Counted from the stretch's first letter, positions 22,560 to 34,615 are shown. The stretch is 64,000 nucleotides of DNA from Panicum virgatum (GCF_016808335.1 NC_053148.1:45462930-45526929), one strand, 5' to 3'. Notes: a model not told the origin generated them from the sequence alone. A program made the numbers and translations.

Positions 22560-23330
22560 AGGTTTTTGCTACATTGGTTTGGCACTAGGGTTGATGTCGA
22601 GGCGGTGTTCAACTATGTCCCTGCTAACTCCCCGAAAGTCACTTGCCGACCAGGTGAAAACATCTTTGTCTTTGTTCAGGAAGTCAAGCAGCTCTTCTTC
22701 TTCTTTTGTGGTGAGAGTTGCACTACTTGTTACAACCTTGTCTGGCAGATGTTTGTCAAAGGGTATTCTCTTGACTTCGCAGCCTTCGTCAAAGGTTGCC
22801 CTCTCCTTGTCTCATTTGGGCTCCTTGAATTGAGGTTTCTCTATTTCTGTCTTGAGCACGTGAACATTTCTCTGCCCAGGAGCTAGTCCTCACTCAATGT
22901 CTCGGGCGAGTTGTTGGTTGCCCCGAACGGTGATGATGCTCTTTGAGGTGGGCATTTTCATACAGAGGTACAGCTGGTGCACAATTGCTTCGAACTTGTT
23001 TATGAGCCCTCGACCGAAGATTGCGAGGTAGGGGTAGTTCATCTCGACAACACCGAAGGTAACGTGCTCTATTCTTGGGTTGGAAGTATCACCGAAGGAT
23101 ACTGGTAATGAGATTTTACCGAGAGCTTCGATCCTCTTGCCTCCGAACCCAATGAGGGGAATATCAGCAGGCTAAAGAAGGTTTCTGTCAATGTTCATTC
23201 TATCGAAGGTGCTGGAAAAGATGATGTCCGCGGAGCTGCCAATATCAATCAATATTTTCCCGATGGTCCAGCCCTGGATATTTGCTTCGATTACCATCGC
23301 GTCATTGTGGGGGTAGCTGTTAAGGCTCAT
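22560..23330 (-). pseudogene. Protease and linker region of the Tat-type element
   Basis: Read on the minus strand with stops: an aspartic protease core DSGSSADI, a GFGGKRIEALG stretch and a YLAIFGRG-like flap end, then an acidic linker leading into RT. Several in-frame stops (for example at about 23175 and 22890) show decay. Confidence 0.65.
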
Positions 23331-23336
23331 GTCTTC

Positions 23337-24582
23337 TTATGAAAAGGTTATTGGCATGTGCGGCCAAGGAGTTTTCTTTGCTGGGCCGTCAACCAAGATA
23401 CTGTTGACCTGTCTGAAATAGTCTGTGCACTGTCGTTTGTTCTGAAATTCTAGAGTTGATCCTCCTGAGGTGGGCATGATCATGCCGAAGGTTGGCAGCG
23501 CAGCGGGTTGAGTAGTTTGCGAGCTTTGAGGTTCTTGCTTCGGGGGTTGGCCCGGAGGAGGTGGAGGTAGGTCTTCTTGAGCTTGCTGCTGGCTCGAAGG
23601 TAAGGAGGGTGGTTTGGAGTAGGTTGGTGGTTGAGTGGGCCAGCTGTTTGGGTATGGGTTGTAAAAGAAAGCAGGTGTAGGTTGGAAGGTTGGATTGTAA
23701 AGCTGGGAAGCTGATGGGTAGGGTGGTGCCGAAGGTCCTGACCAAGCAGTATGGTTGATCATTTTGGCCTTCTTTTCTACTTCCATCCGATCTAATGTTT
23801 TCTTCTTCTCAGGACAATGGTTGGTTGTGTGATCTGACTCACTTCCGTGAAAATGGTAGAAAAATTTCTTTGGTTCCTACGAAGGTCCGCGACCTCTTCC
23901 ACGACCGCGACCGCGACCTCTGCCCCTGCCTCTGGGGTGGTTATGGTTTGTGTTTACACGATGATTGACTGGTGGCTTGTTTGGAGGGGTTATGAATGGG
24001 TCGAAGGTTTGGTGTGGGTCGTTATCCTGCGAGGGTTCCACAGGGAACACAAATTGAGGGTTCCGATTTTGATGATTCCAGTTGAATTTTTCAGCTTGCC
24101 TCATTAACATGCTGCTCCACCCTTCTTCTATGATATGCATCAGATCCGGCATATTTTTCTACATCCGCATACAAATCACTTAGTGTTTTAGGTGGCTCTC
24201 GTGACAAATGGGAGACTAGCTGTTCTGGGAGCAGGCCGGCGATGCATTTGGCGAGTGCATCCTTCACCGGGAAGTTTGGGATCAGGGCCTTCTTTTGGAC
24301 AAACCTTCGAAAGTAGTCGTAGAGTGGCTCCCTGTCTCCTTGAAGGCACTGAAAGTTTTCGATGGTGTTGGGATCGATTCGTCCGAAAGCTTGGAAGTCT
24401 TGTTTGAGCTTGGATTTTAGCTGATTCCAGCTTGAAATTGAGCTGGGCGGCAGATAGGAATACCAGTTGGCCACTGGTCCTTCGCAGGCCATGATGAAGG
24501 ACTTTGCCATGATGGGACCGTCGCCGCCTGCCGAAACTATGGTAGCTTCATAGGACAAGAGGAATTGAGTGGGGTCCATCAA
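23337..24582 (-). pseudogene. Gag of the Tat-type element
   Basis: The frame 24582-24091 has a retrotransposon-gag domain (MMDPTQFLLSYEA, ACEGPVANWYSYLPP, SWNQLKSKLKQDFQAFG, LYDYFRRFVQKK). After a frameshift comes an Arg-Gly tract (about 23880-23935) and a modified zinc knuckle (about 23810-23870, FYHFHGSESDHTTNHCPEKK, where His replaces the first Cys positions). It then runs into a Pro/Gln-rich region at 23786-23337 with many PP and QP pairs. Gag packages the element RNA. It is broken by at least two frame changes. Confidence 0.8.
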
Positions 24583-25134
24583 ACCGTTGTATCTTGGGAG
24601 TTGTGTCGGTTTGTAGCCTAGTGGCCAAGGTGTGTGTTGCAGAGCTGCGGAGAGTGGTGTACTTCGTAAGAACCAGCCGAAGGTACGACGTATTGCTCCT
24701 CGAAAAGGTGGTTAGCACGAAGGTTTAGGACTTCATTCTGATGTGTATTCCCCGCTGAGGAGGGTGGAATTTGTTCATGATTGGTTTGAGTGCTTGCACA
24801 TTCCTGTTGCAACTTAGCAACTTCTGCTTGCATGGCGGCTACCTTGCGCCTGGCTTCAGCTAGCTGGTTAGCTCACTGCAGTGCTCTCTGCTGTGTGGTC
24901 AGCTAGTTGGCTAAGATTTCTTTTTGTTTTTCCAGAGCCTGAAGCTGCAGAGATACTGTAGTGAACTTGTCCTGGCGGGCTCCCGAAGGTCCTGAGGCTT
25001 CGGTTGCGGGGTTGAGTGGTTGAGTTCCTTGAGGGGGGCTGAGTAGGTGGGCGCTCCGGAGAGGTCCGAAGCTCATCCTAGTTTTCCTCCTCTAGAGCGT
25101 CCGTGGGTGTGAGTTTCCTTTTTTGTGGTGCCAT
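24583..25134 (-). pseudogene. N-terminal gag region, degenerate
   Basis: A likely start codon at 25132-25134 opens MAPQKRKLTPTDALEEEN, followed by a stop. Further Gln/Ala-rich helical stretches (for example MQAEVAKLQQECAST at about 24833-24790) suggest the coiled-coil N-terminus of gag. Confidence 0.5.
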
Positions 25135-25159
25135 CGAGGGTTGATTTTCGGGCTGAGAA

Positions 25160-25585
25160 CACGGTTGGCGCCTCTATTGGGTTCTCGGCCTTTTGATTAC
25201 CCAATCAGTGAGCATACACGAAGGTTAGATCTCACAAAACGGCAGAGTATCCCCTTCACGTTAGCACGTGTCTAATACAGATTGGGTGGGGGTATTTATA
25301 CCCCCAACCTTTATTACATTTTGACCATTATACCCTCGCTCGACTAGAATATTCTATGAATATTCTGGTCTGAAAGTCATTTCCTATAGGTTAGACTGTA
25401 CAATTTGACAACCTATTTCGAATCGTAACCTTGATGCTATCCCGAAGCTTCCTTCAGGACCTTCGGATCAATCGCCAACCTTTGGGTTCGGAGCCGACCT
25501 TCCGGTATCTTCAGCTAACCTCTGGATCTCCTGTGTCTTTGTAGCTTCGGGTAACCTCCGACCTTCGGTGTGGCGATCCCCAACA
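25160..25585 (-). repeat. 5' LTR region of the Tat-type element
   Basis: On the minus strand the LTR starts TGTTGGGGATCGCC at 25585. It contains 'gaaggt'-type words shared with the coding region and a 'ggtataaataccccc' TATA block at about 25290-25305. The inner edge near 25160 is not certain because no clear primer-binding site was seen. Confidence 0.6.
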
Positions 25586-27080
25586 TTCTTTTTTTTCTAG
25601 CTTTACTTGGAAGCATCGAATTAGGGCTAAAATACAATGCACTATTCTAACTTTTAATTTTAGACAAGTCCTTCTAAAAAAGATCTTGAGGATCAATATA
25701 CGTGATTTCAAAAATTCTAGTAAACAAAAATCCTAAGAACATTATAAAATTCATGCATCACTAATAACTAACATTCTGATATTATATTCACATTATTTTA
25801 ACCAAAATTTGTAATCACGTAGAAATCATAAATATTCTCTGTTGACATTTGGGGCATGTAATAATTTAAATTTCAATGTTAATGTATGCAAGGTTCAAAT
25901 GTCGAAAAGTTTAAATGTACACGTACATATATTAATCCTCCAAACATCAGAAAATTTAAATGCACCTGTATATATATCCATCGTCACTCTTTTCTTGTTA
26001 TGCACAAAGCCAAAATCAGAGCAAGAGGTTCCACGCGCTTCCAAAAAATCCCTTAATAAGTTACCAAAAATCTGTGCTTTATGACTACCATTCCTTGGTG
26101 CATTGTTCACCGCCTTTTCCTCCATAAACGCCACTTCCAACCTCTTCCGCTATTGCTACCACCGCTTTTGTAGCCCTAAATATCATAAGAAAAATGATCT
26201 AAACATACAAACCTATTTCAAAATATAAGAGATTGGGAAATCATCACCAGTATACCAAACTAATATCAATCAACCAACTTTTATCTATACAAGTTAACAT
26301 TGGAATTTATCGAGCATGTTAACTCTGATATGACTCCTTTTATCAATGCAAGGATCCATAAAAAAAATATTCTTTCCTGCTATACAGATTTAACATCTAG
26401 AATGGTTTAACATCCCATTCAATTCGACGGATTTCTATATGCATCATTGCAACCAACGACCAGCTCAACTCAATTCGCACATCTAGGGCCGGCTTCTACG
26501 GGGACAGGGGCGATGGTGTATTCCAGAGACAATGGGCGCCGGTTACCTCTAGGAAAACGGGTGCTGGTGCTTACGGCCATGCAATGTACGACGCTAGGGA
26601 AAATAGGGGAACACCAGCACTGACAACCAGGGAAACATGGGCCATTCGAATGGAAGGAAGAATGGGCTTACATGTTACCTCTAGCAACGACAAAACAATA
26701 TGGGGCGCCGGTGGACAGGAGAACAATGGGTGCAAGTGGCCAGAAGAACAATGGTCGGTGGTGAACAAGGGGTGACGGTGGCAAGGAGAATAGAGGCAGG
26801 AAGACATGTGCCGTTCCTATAATGGCAGGAAGAACGGGAAGTGATCAAACTTCCAAAGAAGCTATGTTTGAGGGTATTTTTCTTCCAAACATACCGTCGC
26901 GCGAACTATGGAGTTTCGCATGTGCAAAGGAAAGCCGACTTTGTGCATAAGGAAAGAAATATGCGGGGTCAATTTTATATTCCTTAATTGTGCACGTGAG
27001 GGCATTTTTCTTACAAACATACACGCAAAGGAAAATCGAGTTTGTGTCTAAGGAAAGAAATATGCGGGAATCAATTTTCT
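25586..27080. other. No gene seen; AT-rich, then a purine-rich stretch
   Basis: 25586-26470 is AT-rich without usable frames. 26476-26850 has repeated 'gggcgccgg' and 'gaacaatggg' words. 26860-27080 holds two imperfect copies of a unit of about 125 bp (tgaggg(t/c)atttttctt at about 26871 and 26997). Confidence 0.3.
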
Positions 27081-27089
27081 TCCTTAACT

Positions 27090-27570
27090 GTGCGTGTGAG
27101 GGTGTTCCATGCGGTGGGTACACTAGGTGGATATGTAGAAGGCTCGGGTGAAAAAAGTTTAAGCTTTTGGGCGGAAATATTTTTCCTTCTATCAAAAAAT
27201 GGGATTCCATCCTCTTTCGTCAAACTTTTTGGCCTTGCAAGTGGGACCTCCATGAGAGGTATGGTGGCTCTAATCTTGGTGAAAAATGATTTCAATTATT
27301 TCAGCTTTTATAGTATAGATAGATAGATTAATTGTGCGTGTGAGGGTGTTCCATGCGGTGAGTACACCAGGTGGGTATGTAGAAGGCTCTGGTGAAAAAA
27401 GTTTAAGCTTTTGGGTGGAACCATTTTTCCTTCTATCAAAAAATAGTTCTCCACCCTCTTTCGTCAAACTTTTTGGCCTTGCAAGTGGGACCTCCGTGAG
27501 AGGTATGGTGGCTCTAATCTTGGTGAAAAATGATTTCAATTATTTCAACATTTATAGTATAGATTTATAA
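27090..27570. repeat. Tandem duplication, two units of about 243 bp
   Basis: The block from 'tgcgtgtgagggtgttcc' is present at 27091 and again at 27334 and runs to 'tttatagtatagat' in both copies. On the minus strand each unit starts TCTATACTATAAA, which looks like a Helitron 5' end, but no linked 3' end was found. Confidence 0.85.
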
Positions 27571-27658
27571 TAAAGATAGAAGGTCAATTGTTTGAACTAA
27601 GGACACGATCAACAATAGCAAGGGCAAGATGTCCTAGCCTACTGTGTCATCTTGACAA

Positions 27659-28066
27659 TTATGGTTTATTGGCAGCATAGACTTGTTTGGTCGGATCTCT
27701 TTCAGAGGAGCTTGGTCCTAGAGGACTAAGACCACCACGGCTTCTACCTTGATGAAAGATTTTCTTCGTTAGCAGATACTTAATGAAAAAGAAATCTAGG
27801 TGAAATTCCAAAATGGCATGATTATCACGTGCTAGTTTATGAACAGAAACAAGACTTTTATTGGCACTAGGCACACGAAGAACATTTTTAAGATGAAGAT
27901 CTTTACTAGGGGTACGTAGAACTAAATGACCAATATTACTAATTCTCATACCTGAACCATTTGCAGTATGGACTTGGTCGCGACCATTGTACTTGTCACG
28001 AATGGTCAGCTTCTCCAATTCTCCAGTGATGTGATCAGACGCACCACTATTGGCGTACCAATTCAT
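27659..28066 (-). pseudogene. Copia protease and pre-integrase region
   Basis: Begins MNWYANSGASDHITGELEKL, the protease site of copia elements, with Asn where the catalytic Asp belongs (NSGA instead of DSGA). It continues NVLRVPSANKSLVSVHKLARDN, which is typical of copia. A stop follows at 27659. The Asp-to-Asn change alone would disable the protease. Confidence 0.85.
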
Positions 28067-28163
28067 GTCATGGCCATATCCAGAGGTTGAGGGACCAGCA
28101 GTATTGTAGCTTTGCTGTTCTTCCTCTTCATCATCGTCATATCGGTAGCAGCATCTGGGTGCT

Positions 28164-29002
28164 TCATGACCAGCCTCCTTTTACGGATCTGGCACTTGGG
28201 ACCCTTTGTCTTGGAGCTTCCGGACCAGTTGATGTTGGAGTTGGAGTTGTTGCCATGGTTTTGGCCGCTGCCGCGACCACTGACTTGGCCTCGACCTTCT
28301 CCTCTGTTGCGTTCTTGTGCAGCTGCATTAGCTGAGGACTGATACTATACCCTCCTTCTTGATACATCTCCAAGCGCATATCATAGGACAATAGTTGGGA
28401 GTATATACCACTCAGAGAGATTGATCCAATCCAGCCAAGAACCAAAGTAACAAAGGAGTTGTATTCAAAACCTAGGCCGGTTAGGATGTATTGAATCATC
28501 CCATTGTCATTTATGATCTTACCGGCAGTTGCAAGCTCATCTCGGATTGAGCACATCTTGTTGAAGTAAACGGAGGAGGACATGCTGCCTTTCTTGAGGG
28601 TAGCGAGCTTCATGCGCAGGTTTGCAACCCATGCTTTTGAGTGTGCCGAGAACATCTCTTCGAGCGCCTTCCATGCTTCTACCGAAGTAATTGTCGTTGC
28701 CACTGGTGCCAAAGCCTCCTTGATGAGAGAATTCAGCAGATAGCTCAACAATTGTTGATCTTTTGCAATCCATGAATCATACTCTGGATTGTGCACAATC
28801 TCCCTCTCTTGTCCTCCTTTGCCACCTCAATTGTTTTGGGCGGCTCAGGAACAGATCCATCGAGGATGCCCAGCATGAGCTAAGCTCCATGAACAGCGGG
28901 AAGAAATTGAGCCTTCCATAAGATGTAGTTGTCCCGAGTTAGTTTCTCGGAGACAAATCCTAGCTGCATCGAAGAGGAAGATGAGGATGATGTCGATGCC
29001 AT
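28164..29002 (-). pseudogene. Copia gag (UBN2-type)
   Basis: An ATG at 29002-29000 opens a Ser-rich start (MASTSSSSSSS), then LTRDNYILWKAQFLP, a TAG stop, and LDGSVPEPP. After a small frameshift near 28800 the long frame 28796-28164 has NPEYDSWIAKDQQLLSYLLN, EAWKALEEMFS and LRMKLATLKKG, which are classic copia gag words. The Gly-rich zinc-knuckle part is corrupted (VAAAAKTMATTPTPTST). Confidence 0.85.
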
Positions 29003-29037
29003 GCCTATGAAAGTATGTGGATGTTTATGGAAGAGTA

Positions 29038-29050
29038 GCTCTGATTACCA
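29038..29050 (-). promoter_or_regulatory. Primer-binding site of the copia element
   Basis: TGGTAATCAGAGC on the minus strand directly follows the LTR. It matches the initiator-tRNA-Met type site TGGTATCAGAGC with one extra A. Confidence 0.85.
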
Positions 29051-29288
29051 TGAAAGAAATTCAGTTAACGTGATTGCCTATCTTGGCATATCACGGTTCC
29101 ATGTTTATATAGGGCAAGTAGCCGGCAACAATTACATGAATAGGAGATGTACTTGTATAGAACTCGGTTACAACTTGTGTAACAAGAATCTATTCTATCT
29201 CTAATAATATCCTAGTCCTTGTCAAGTACAAGATCCTGTGTTTTCTAGATTACATGTTCTAGAGTACAAAGTTACTGATATTCTTACA
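29051..29288 (-). repeat. 5' LTR of the copia element, 238 bp
   Basis: Minus strand TGTAAGAATATC...TTTCTTTCA, with 'ctatataaaca' as TATA-like box at about 29107-29117. Flanked outside by cagcc (29289-29293); the partner is lost with the 3' end. Confidence 0.82.
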
Positions 29289-29492
29289 CAGCCAGGCCTC
29301 GTGCTCTATTTCTGTGCCCTAGCTTGTTCAGACTTCATAGTACACTTATTTGGAGAGCTTGGGTAGCTGGGTTGCCCGTGTAATTGTGTGATTGACCACA
29401 CAAATTCCCACGTGTCTGCATGGTCCAAAGAAGGTGCCAGCGGCGATGACCTGTTCTTTATGAGGGAGAGCAGCGAGAGAATACAAAGAGAG

Positions 29493-29493
<1 letters not shown>

Positions 29494-29565
<72 letters not shown>
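29494..29565. repeat. (GA)n microsatellite
   Basis: About 36 GA units. It produces long Ser-Leu or Arg-Glu frames on the two strands that are not genes. Confidence 0.95.
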
Positions 29566-29570
<5 letters not shown>

Positions 29571-31300
29571 AGATTGGATCCATAAGGTGAAAAGGGATAA
29601 GGCCAGGGGCAATCTAGTCTTTTCAGGGGATATAAAATGAAAATGAGAAGGAAAACCAAAGGAGTTGAGAAAATATAATGAAAACCCTCGAATCGAAAGA
29701 ATTCGCGTGCGAGATGTTATATTTTAAAAGGTCAATGGATTGAGTGTTAGATCGCATGAGGTGTGCGAATTGAGTGTCAAATATTGAAATTTCTCGGGCA
29801 CAGCAGGCGGCTGGAGGAAGGAAAGGAGGAATCGATCCCAAGTCCCAACCATGGAACTAGGTGTCTAATTGCAAAAATCTGGATCGCGATTAAGGAGTTA
29901 CTTGAAAAGTTCTGGGATTGGAGTTGTGTGTCAGCTCATCGGTGCCATCGCATCGGGATCGGAGTTGTGCACAAATGCATGTCAACGGTGTCGGCGAAGA
30001 CACATCAGCGCCATGCATGGTGCAATATTTGAGGACACATCGTCGTTCTGGACGCCAATGGAGAGGCCGGTGCATGTTCCTCTACCTACTCCACGGCTGA
30101 TGCAACTTGGTAGGCCGGCCTCTGGGATCAAGTATTCGGTGGAACGTGACGTCGCTCTGGCGAGCCGAGCCACGAGCCACTACCCTCGCGTTCACAGCTA
30201 TGCATGTTCTCGGGGAAGACGAATGTGAGATGCGAACATGGCCACCATGCCCAGTCAATGTGCGAGCCCACGACATCCGGTAGTTGCGGGATGTAGAAGA
30301 GTTCAATAGGAGGTTGCTTGGCGGGATAGGGCCTCGTGATTCGGGTTGGGACAGAGGGTGGGGCTGACAGCAACGACGGTGGGCAGGGCATGGCGTCCAG
30401 GCCAGAGGAAGGAGCAGATCCGAACCATTGAATCAGGAGCCTACATGAAAAAATTCAGACCATGATTAATAATTGAGATCCAGTTTAAGGTGTTATATGA
30501 AAATTACTAGGAATCTATATGCAAATACTTGGATCAAGATTATTAATTACGATCCATATAAAGGGTCTATTTGAAAAAAAAATCTAGGGTTATATGAAAA
30601 CCCACCATAATCTCGGGCGTCAGACTCACCGGCTTCCACCACCGCCTGCTCTATGGCGAGCTCAGCCGCGGCCACACCGCGCCTTCCACCTCCTTCCACC
30701 TCCATGGAGCCATTGTACGCCGAGGTCATAGCCCATAGGAACGTCGTGGTCCACGAGACCACAGGGCACGCTCCATCATCCAAGCTCGCCCACCAGAACG
30801 CAGCGGCTGGGCAGCCCGTGGAATGCATCAACAGTGCCTCAGCGTAAGGGAAACCCCACATTTTCTTTGCGCAGCGTGGCGGCGTCTCGCTTGGACCACC
30901 GCCATCCCTTTACTTCATCACGGCGGCCGCGTGGCTTTTGTCTCCCGCGTGCCATCAGCAAGCCCTGCTGCAAGTTACATTTGCAACGCTAAACGCCTAA
31001 ACTGACCGAGAGAGTTTTCATTTGATCGAGAGAGTTTTTATCATCCTGTTAAGCTGATCGAGAAAGATTTTCCGCTGGCATGGTGCGTCGATTTTCGGGG
31101 AAGAAGATAGCTCGCTGAGGCCGCAGCACCATGGATGCCGGCGGCCGGGAGCAAGGACAGGGCCCGCGTGGCGGCTGGAACGTGGCGGTGATGTAGCGAG
31201 CCGGAGCACAAAGCTGAGGCGCCGGGCGCCGCTCGTGGAAGGGCCTGCCGGGGTCAGGGTGGGCCACATTTACCGTCCACCCCTGGATCATCGAGGCCGT
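29566..31300. other. No recognised gene; mixed GC-rich DNA
   Basis: Overlapping frames of 60-120 codons occur on both strands (for example 29869-30228 on +, 30547-30861 on -, 30653-30847 on +), none with a known motif. The frame 30653-30847 (MASSAAATPRLPPPSTSME...) has plant-like start context and GC bias and could be a captured exon. I cannot assign it. Confidence 0.25.
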
Positions 31301-31306
31301 TCGATC

Positions 31307-31460
31307 AGACATGTGGTGGACCACCGAGGCCATTGGATCAGACGTGTGCCGATTGGGCAGAGGAGCCCGGTGAGAGGGCGTGCAGACATGTGGTGGACCA
31401 TCGAGGCCGTTGGATCAGACATGTGCCGATTGGGCAGAGGAGCCCGGTGAGAGGGCGTGC
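31307..31460. repeat. Tandem duplication of a 77 bp unit
   Basis: Two nearly identical units starting 'agacatgtggtggacca' at 31307 and 31384. Both contain 'gccgattgggcagaggagcc'. Confidence 0.9.
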
Positions 31461-31504
31461 ACTGCAGGGGCACTACCTGTTCTTCTCACAACTCAAGCCC
31501 GGTA

Positions 31505-31612
31505 AAATTATTTTTGCTTGCTAAGCAGCAAATCCATTGTTTTTGTTTGTTTGCAGCTAAATTATTTTTGCTTGCTAAGCAGCAAATCCATTGTTTTTGT
31601 TTGTTTGCAGCT
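31505..31612. repeat. Perfect tandem duplication of 54 bp
   Basis: Two identical units (for example 'attatttttgcttgctaagc' at 31507 and 31561), AT-rich and ending 'tttgcagct'. The lack of differences suggests a recent event. Confidence 0.92.
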
Positions 31613-31873
31613 AAAAACAATGTTTAGATAGATGCATCTAAGCAACAACACCGATTTCATAAATGCGTATGATTTGAACAACCCTACGTGCGATGTAATT
31701 TTCACAAACACGATCGATTCAACCATTTCTCAGGCATTAAGGTTGACAGATATAGGATCACAGATAGGCACGATTGTTTTGACAGCATAACCTAGAGTCT
31801 TAAAGTTTACTGCACTAGATCACCTGAACAACACGAGCAGATCACACTACAGTAAATTATATTTTATATCTCA

Positions 31874-31905
31874 CTAGCTTAGTGCACGTGCGTTGCTACG
31901 GGTGA
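31874..31905 (-). mobile_element. Helitron-like 3' terminus, minus strand
   Basis: On the minus strand: a short hairpin (CCGTAGCAACGCACG), a few bases, then CTAG at 31877-31874 and a flanking T. Hairpin plus CTRR is the known Helitron 3' signature. The element would extend to the right; no rolling-circle replicase (RepHel) motif was found. Confidence 0.45.
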
Positions 31906-33053
31906 AACTAAGATCATGGTAATACAATAAAGCATGATCATATATAATAAAACACATAGCCTACTGAAAAAGGAGAGAAGCAGATTATCAAATTCAAAAG
32001 ACACTGCTTAAAGCCCAAACATGGAAGAGGCACCTAAGTGCATATCTGCTCTGTCCGACACGTCATATGTCAGTCACATGATACGTGTTTCTATATAGAA
32101 AAACTACAAGACCTTAACTTTGTCTACTCAAGGAAAACCCTAAAAGGAATCCTAGTTAAATTTATTTCTTAACTTATTTAGGCTCCAGAAAATTTGATCC
32201 TCTGTTATTGGCTTCCTGAAAAAGGACGTGTTCCTGAAGAGCGAAAATTCTCAACTCCTTAGCCTAGATTTCAAACGTGGGTAAATAGTATGATCAGAAA
32301 CAATATATAGCTCCAATCCTCCTGGCCTAATGTGCTAAAACATGAAAGACATGGGAAAGCATCGGCTATAATTCATCAGATGTATATAAACATTATACAG
32401 TTTTCATCCATTAGAATTCAATCAGGTGTCATATTAGAATCAATTCATCATGCATCAATTACCAGGATCACAACATAATCAAGCCATCATCTATCAAAGT
32501 GTAGAGGGCAAAAGACATTTCATCAGGCAGTGAAATTACCTGGAAGCTTCCATCACCAATGTAGGCAATCACACGAAATCACCAGGCAATGCACCACTGA
32601 CCATCCAATTTGAGTACTGTATTTGGAGTTCATACCTGCACCATCAAGCAGTTCTTGTCAGAACAAGTCACAAAAAGTTCAAGAGCAACGAACAAAACAT
32701 ATTACCATCAGAATGCTCACCCACTATCTTCAAATAGTTTTAAGTTCCTATATGTTCATCAAATAGAAATAACCATTTCTAGCAATAACTGCACTATCAC
32801 AGATCACCATTCACCAGTCAACATCTAATGGATGTCTACTTACCAGAAAGATATGAGTAGGTTGAGGGCTCTAGACAATGCAAAACACTGGACTCAATGT
32901 TGCAAGTGAACAAAACCATAAGTAACAATACGACATAAAGTCAAACAAGTGATATAGATGTATCAGCAACTGACGTGGTAGTGCCACACAAAGTAGTGGT
33001 ATACTCTATAAATCCAATCATATTAATACACGCACGTATTCTTATCACCCTAG

Positions 33054-33055
<2 letters not shown>
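31906..33055. other. AT-rich, no gene seen
   Basis: No frame over 75 codons and no paired termini. It may be the interior of the Helitron-like element ending at 31874. Confidence 0.3.

Positions 33056-33112
<57 letters not shown>
33056..33112. repeat. (TA)n microsatellite, left
   Basis: About 28 TA units directly against the left inverted repeat of the element at 33113. Confidence 0.95.
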
Positions 33113-33114
<2 letters not shown>

Positions 33115-33338
33115 GCACCTTGTTGCATTTGCTATAGAAAATACACAGACCCCCAAACTCCCGAACCAACCAACCCGATCCCGCGCACCTCCCCCGCTCT
33201 CGTCCCCCCCCCCCCCCCGCGCCCCTGACCTCGATCCCCCACGCGCCTCCCCATCCCGCGCGCGGCCGCCTCCCCCGGGCCCCGCGCACCCCTATGCCCT
33301 CGGTGCCCTTGGTCCCGACTCTCCGCTCGTCTTCTTCC

Positions 33339-34170
33339 CGTTCCTCTGTTAGCGTACGTACAGAGGAAGCTGCCCCTCGTTGATCTCCCGCTTTAGGCCA
33401 CTACAACTCGATTCTTTCGACGGTAAGCACCCTATGACCCTCCTCTACCATCCCCAAGCCTAGCCTCTTGCTATCCCCTCCTGTGCAGAGCTCCCTACGA
33501 GCTCCAGAATATCATCCATGGATGCCCCATGGCCCCCTCCTTTTCCAACAACAGCCCCCATCGGGAAGCTCGAAAATCGAATCCACTCGTCCTCCTCTCT
33601 CTAACCATGCCCTCGGATTTGAAAACGGTGGATTGTAGCTCGATTCCGGCGAAACTCCGGCGAACTGCCATGGGTTGCAGTTCCGCGAAAACTAATTGCA
33701 ACAACGAAAATAGATCAATTGCAACGACGACACCATATCCATTGCAACATGACGGATTTTAATTTCTCGTTCCTCTGTTCATGTACAGAGGAAGGCCGCC
33801 CTCGTCGATCTCCTGGATTAGGCCACCAAAGCTCGATTCCTTCGGTGGTGAGCACCTTAAGGCCCTCCTCTACCCCCCCCCAAGCCTCGCCCCTTGCTAT
33901 CCCCTCGTGTACAGAGCTCCCCACGAGATCCAGAATCATCATCCATGGTTGCCCATGGCCCCCTACTTTCCCAGCAACAAACCCCATCGGGAATCCCCAA
34001 AACCGAATCCCCTCACCCTCCTCTCTCTAACCATGCCCTCAGATTTGGAAACGGTGGACTATATCTCGATTCCGGTGAAGCTCCGGAACTGGCATGGGAC
34101 TGGTACAGTAGCAATTCCGCGAAGACCAATTGCAACAGCGGGAATAGACCAATTGCAACGAGGACGCCGT
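33339..34170. repeat. Tandem duplication of about 425 bp
   Basis: The block from 'cgttcctctgtt' at about 33339 recurs from about 33764 and stays colinear through 'ctctaaccatgccctc' (33600 and 34024) to the first CAATTGCAAC words. Divergence is visible, with small indels. Confidence 0.85.
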
Positions 34171-34572
34171 ATCAATTGCAACGCGACAGAAGTGCACTCT
34201 GAACAGCAAATGCACAGACCGTGGCGGTTGCAACTGCGCCACTGCAACAATTGCAACTCGATGAACAAGTTGCAACTGGACGCGAACCAATTGCTATCAG
34301 ACCCAACCCAGTTGCAACTAGAGACGGACCAATTGCAGCTGCGTGCGACCAATTGCAACCGCAGCACTAGAGCAATTGCAACAGTGACACCATACTAATT
34401 GCAACTAACGGAACTATTGCGACAAATTTGATCCTGTTGCAACTAGATATGAACCAATTGTAACTGGGCCCGACCCAGTTGCAACCTGATACGAACCAAT
34501 TGCAACTAGAGGCGAACCAATTGCAACTAGAGGCGACCCAGTTGCAACTACACGACGAGCTCAGTTGCAACC
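33715..34572. repeat. CAATTGCAAC-rich minisatellite
   Basis: About 20 copies of 'caattgcaac' or 'cagttgcaac' separated by 6-25 bp, densest at 34130-34570. The core CAATTG is palindromic. Translations of the region alternate short Gln-Leu or Asn-Cys words and are not proteins. Confidence 0.8.
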
Positions 34573-34615
34573 AGGGGGTGGGTGCATTCTCTATACAGAA
34601 TGCACCCAGGTGCAT

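Larger units (their letters stand above)
11505..25585 (-). mobile_element. Ty3/gypsy Tat-type LTR retrotransposon, degenerate and twice interrupted
   Basis: Minus-strand order from right to left: LTR (to 25585), gag (25134-23337), protease region, RT (22553-22228 plus 16424-16045), RNase H and a second, plant-type RNase H (15795-15172), integrase (to 13867), 3' non-coding DNA. A second RNase H after the first is the hallmark of the Tat lineage. Interruptions are the solo LTR 11603-13293 and the LTR element 16425-22213. A left LTR matching the right one was not found; a purine tract then TGTTGACCGAAGG at about 11532 (minus) could be the start of a left LTR cut after some 28 bp. Confidence 0.75.
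27577..29288 (-). mobile_element. Ty1/copia retrotransposon, 3'-truncated
   Basis: Minus-strand order: LTR 29288-29051, primer-binding site, gag from 29002, protease and gag-pre-integrase to about 27577, where the sequence breaks off next to the tandem duplication. RT, RNase H and the 3' LTR are missing. The order gag, PR, pre-integrase with an HSRLGH-like block at about 27620-27640 places it in Ty1/copia. Confidence 0.82.

Noticed and set aside
29306..29659. Minus-strand frame with a long Ser-Leu run
   Set aside because: It is the (GA)n microsatellite read as protein.
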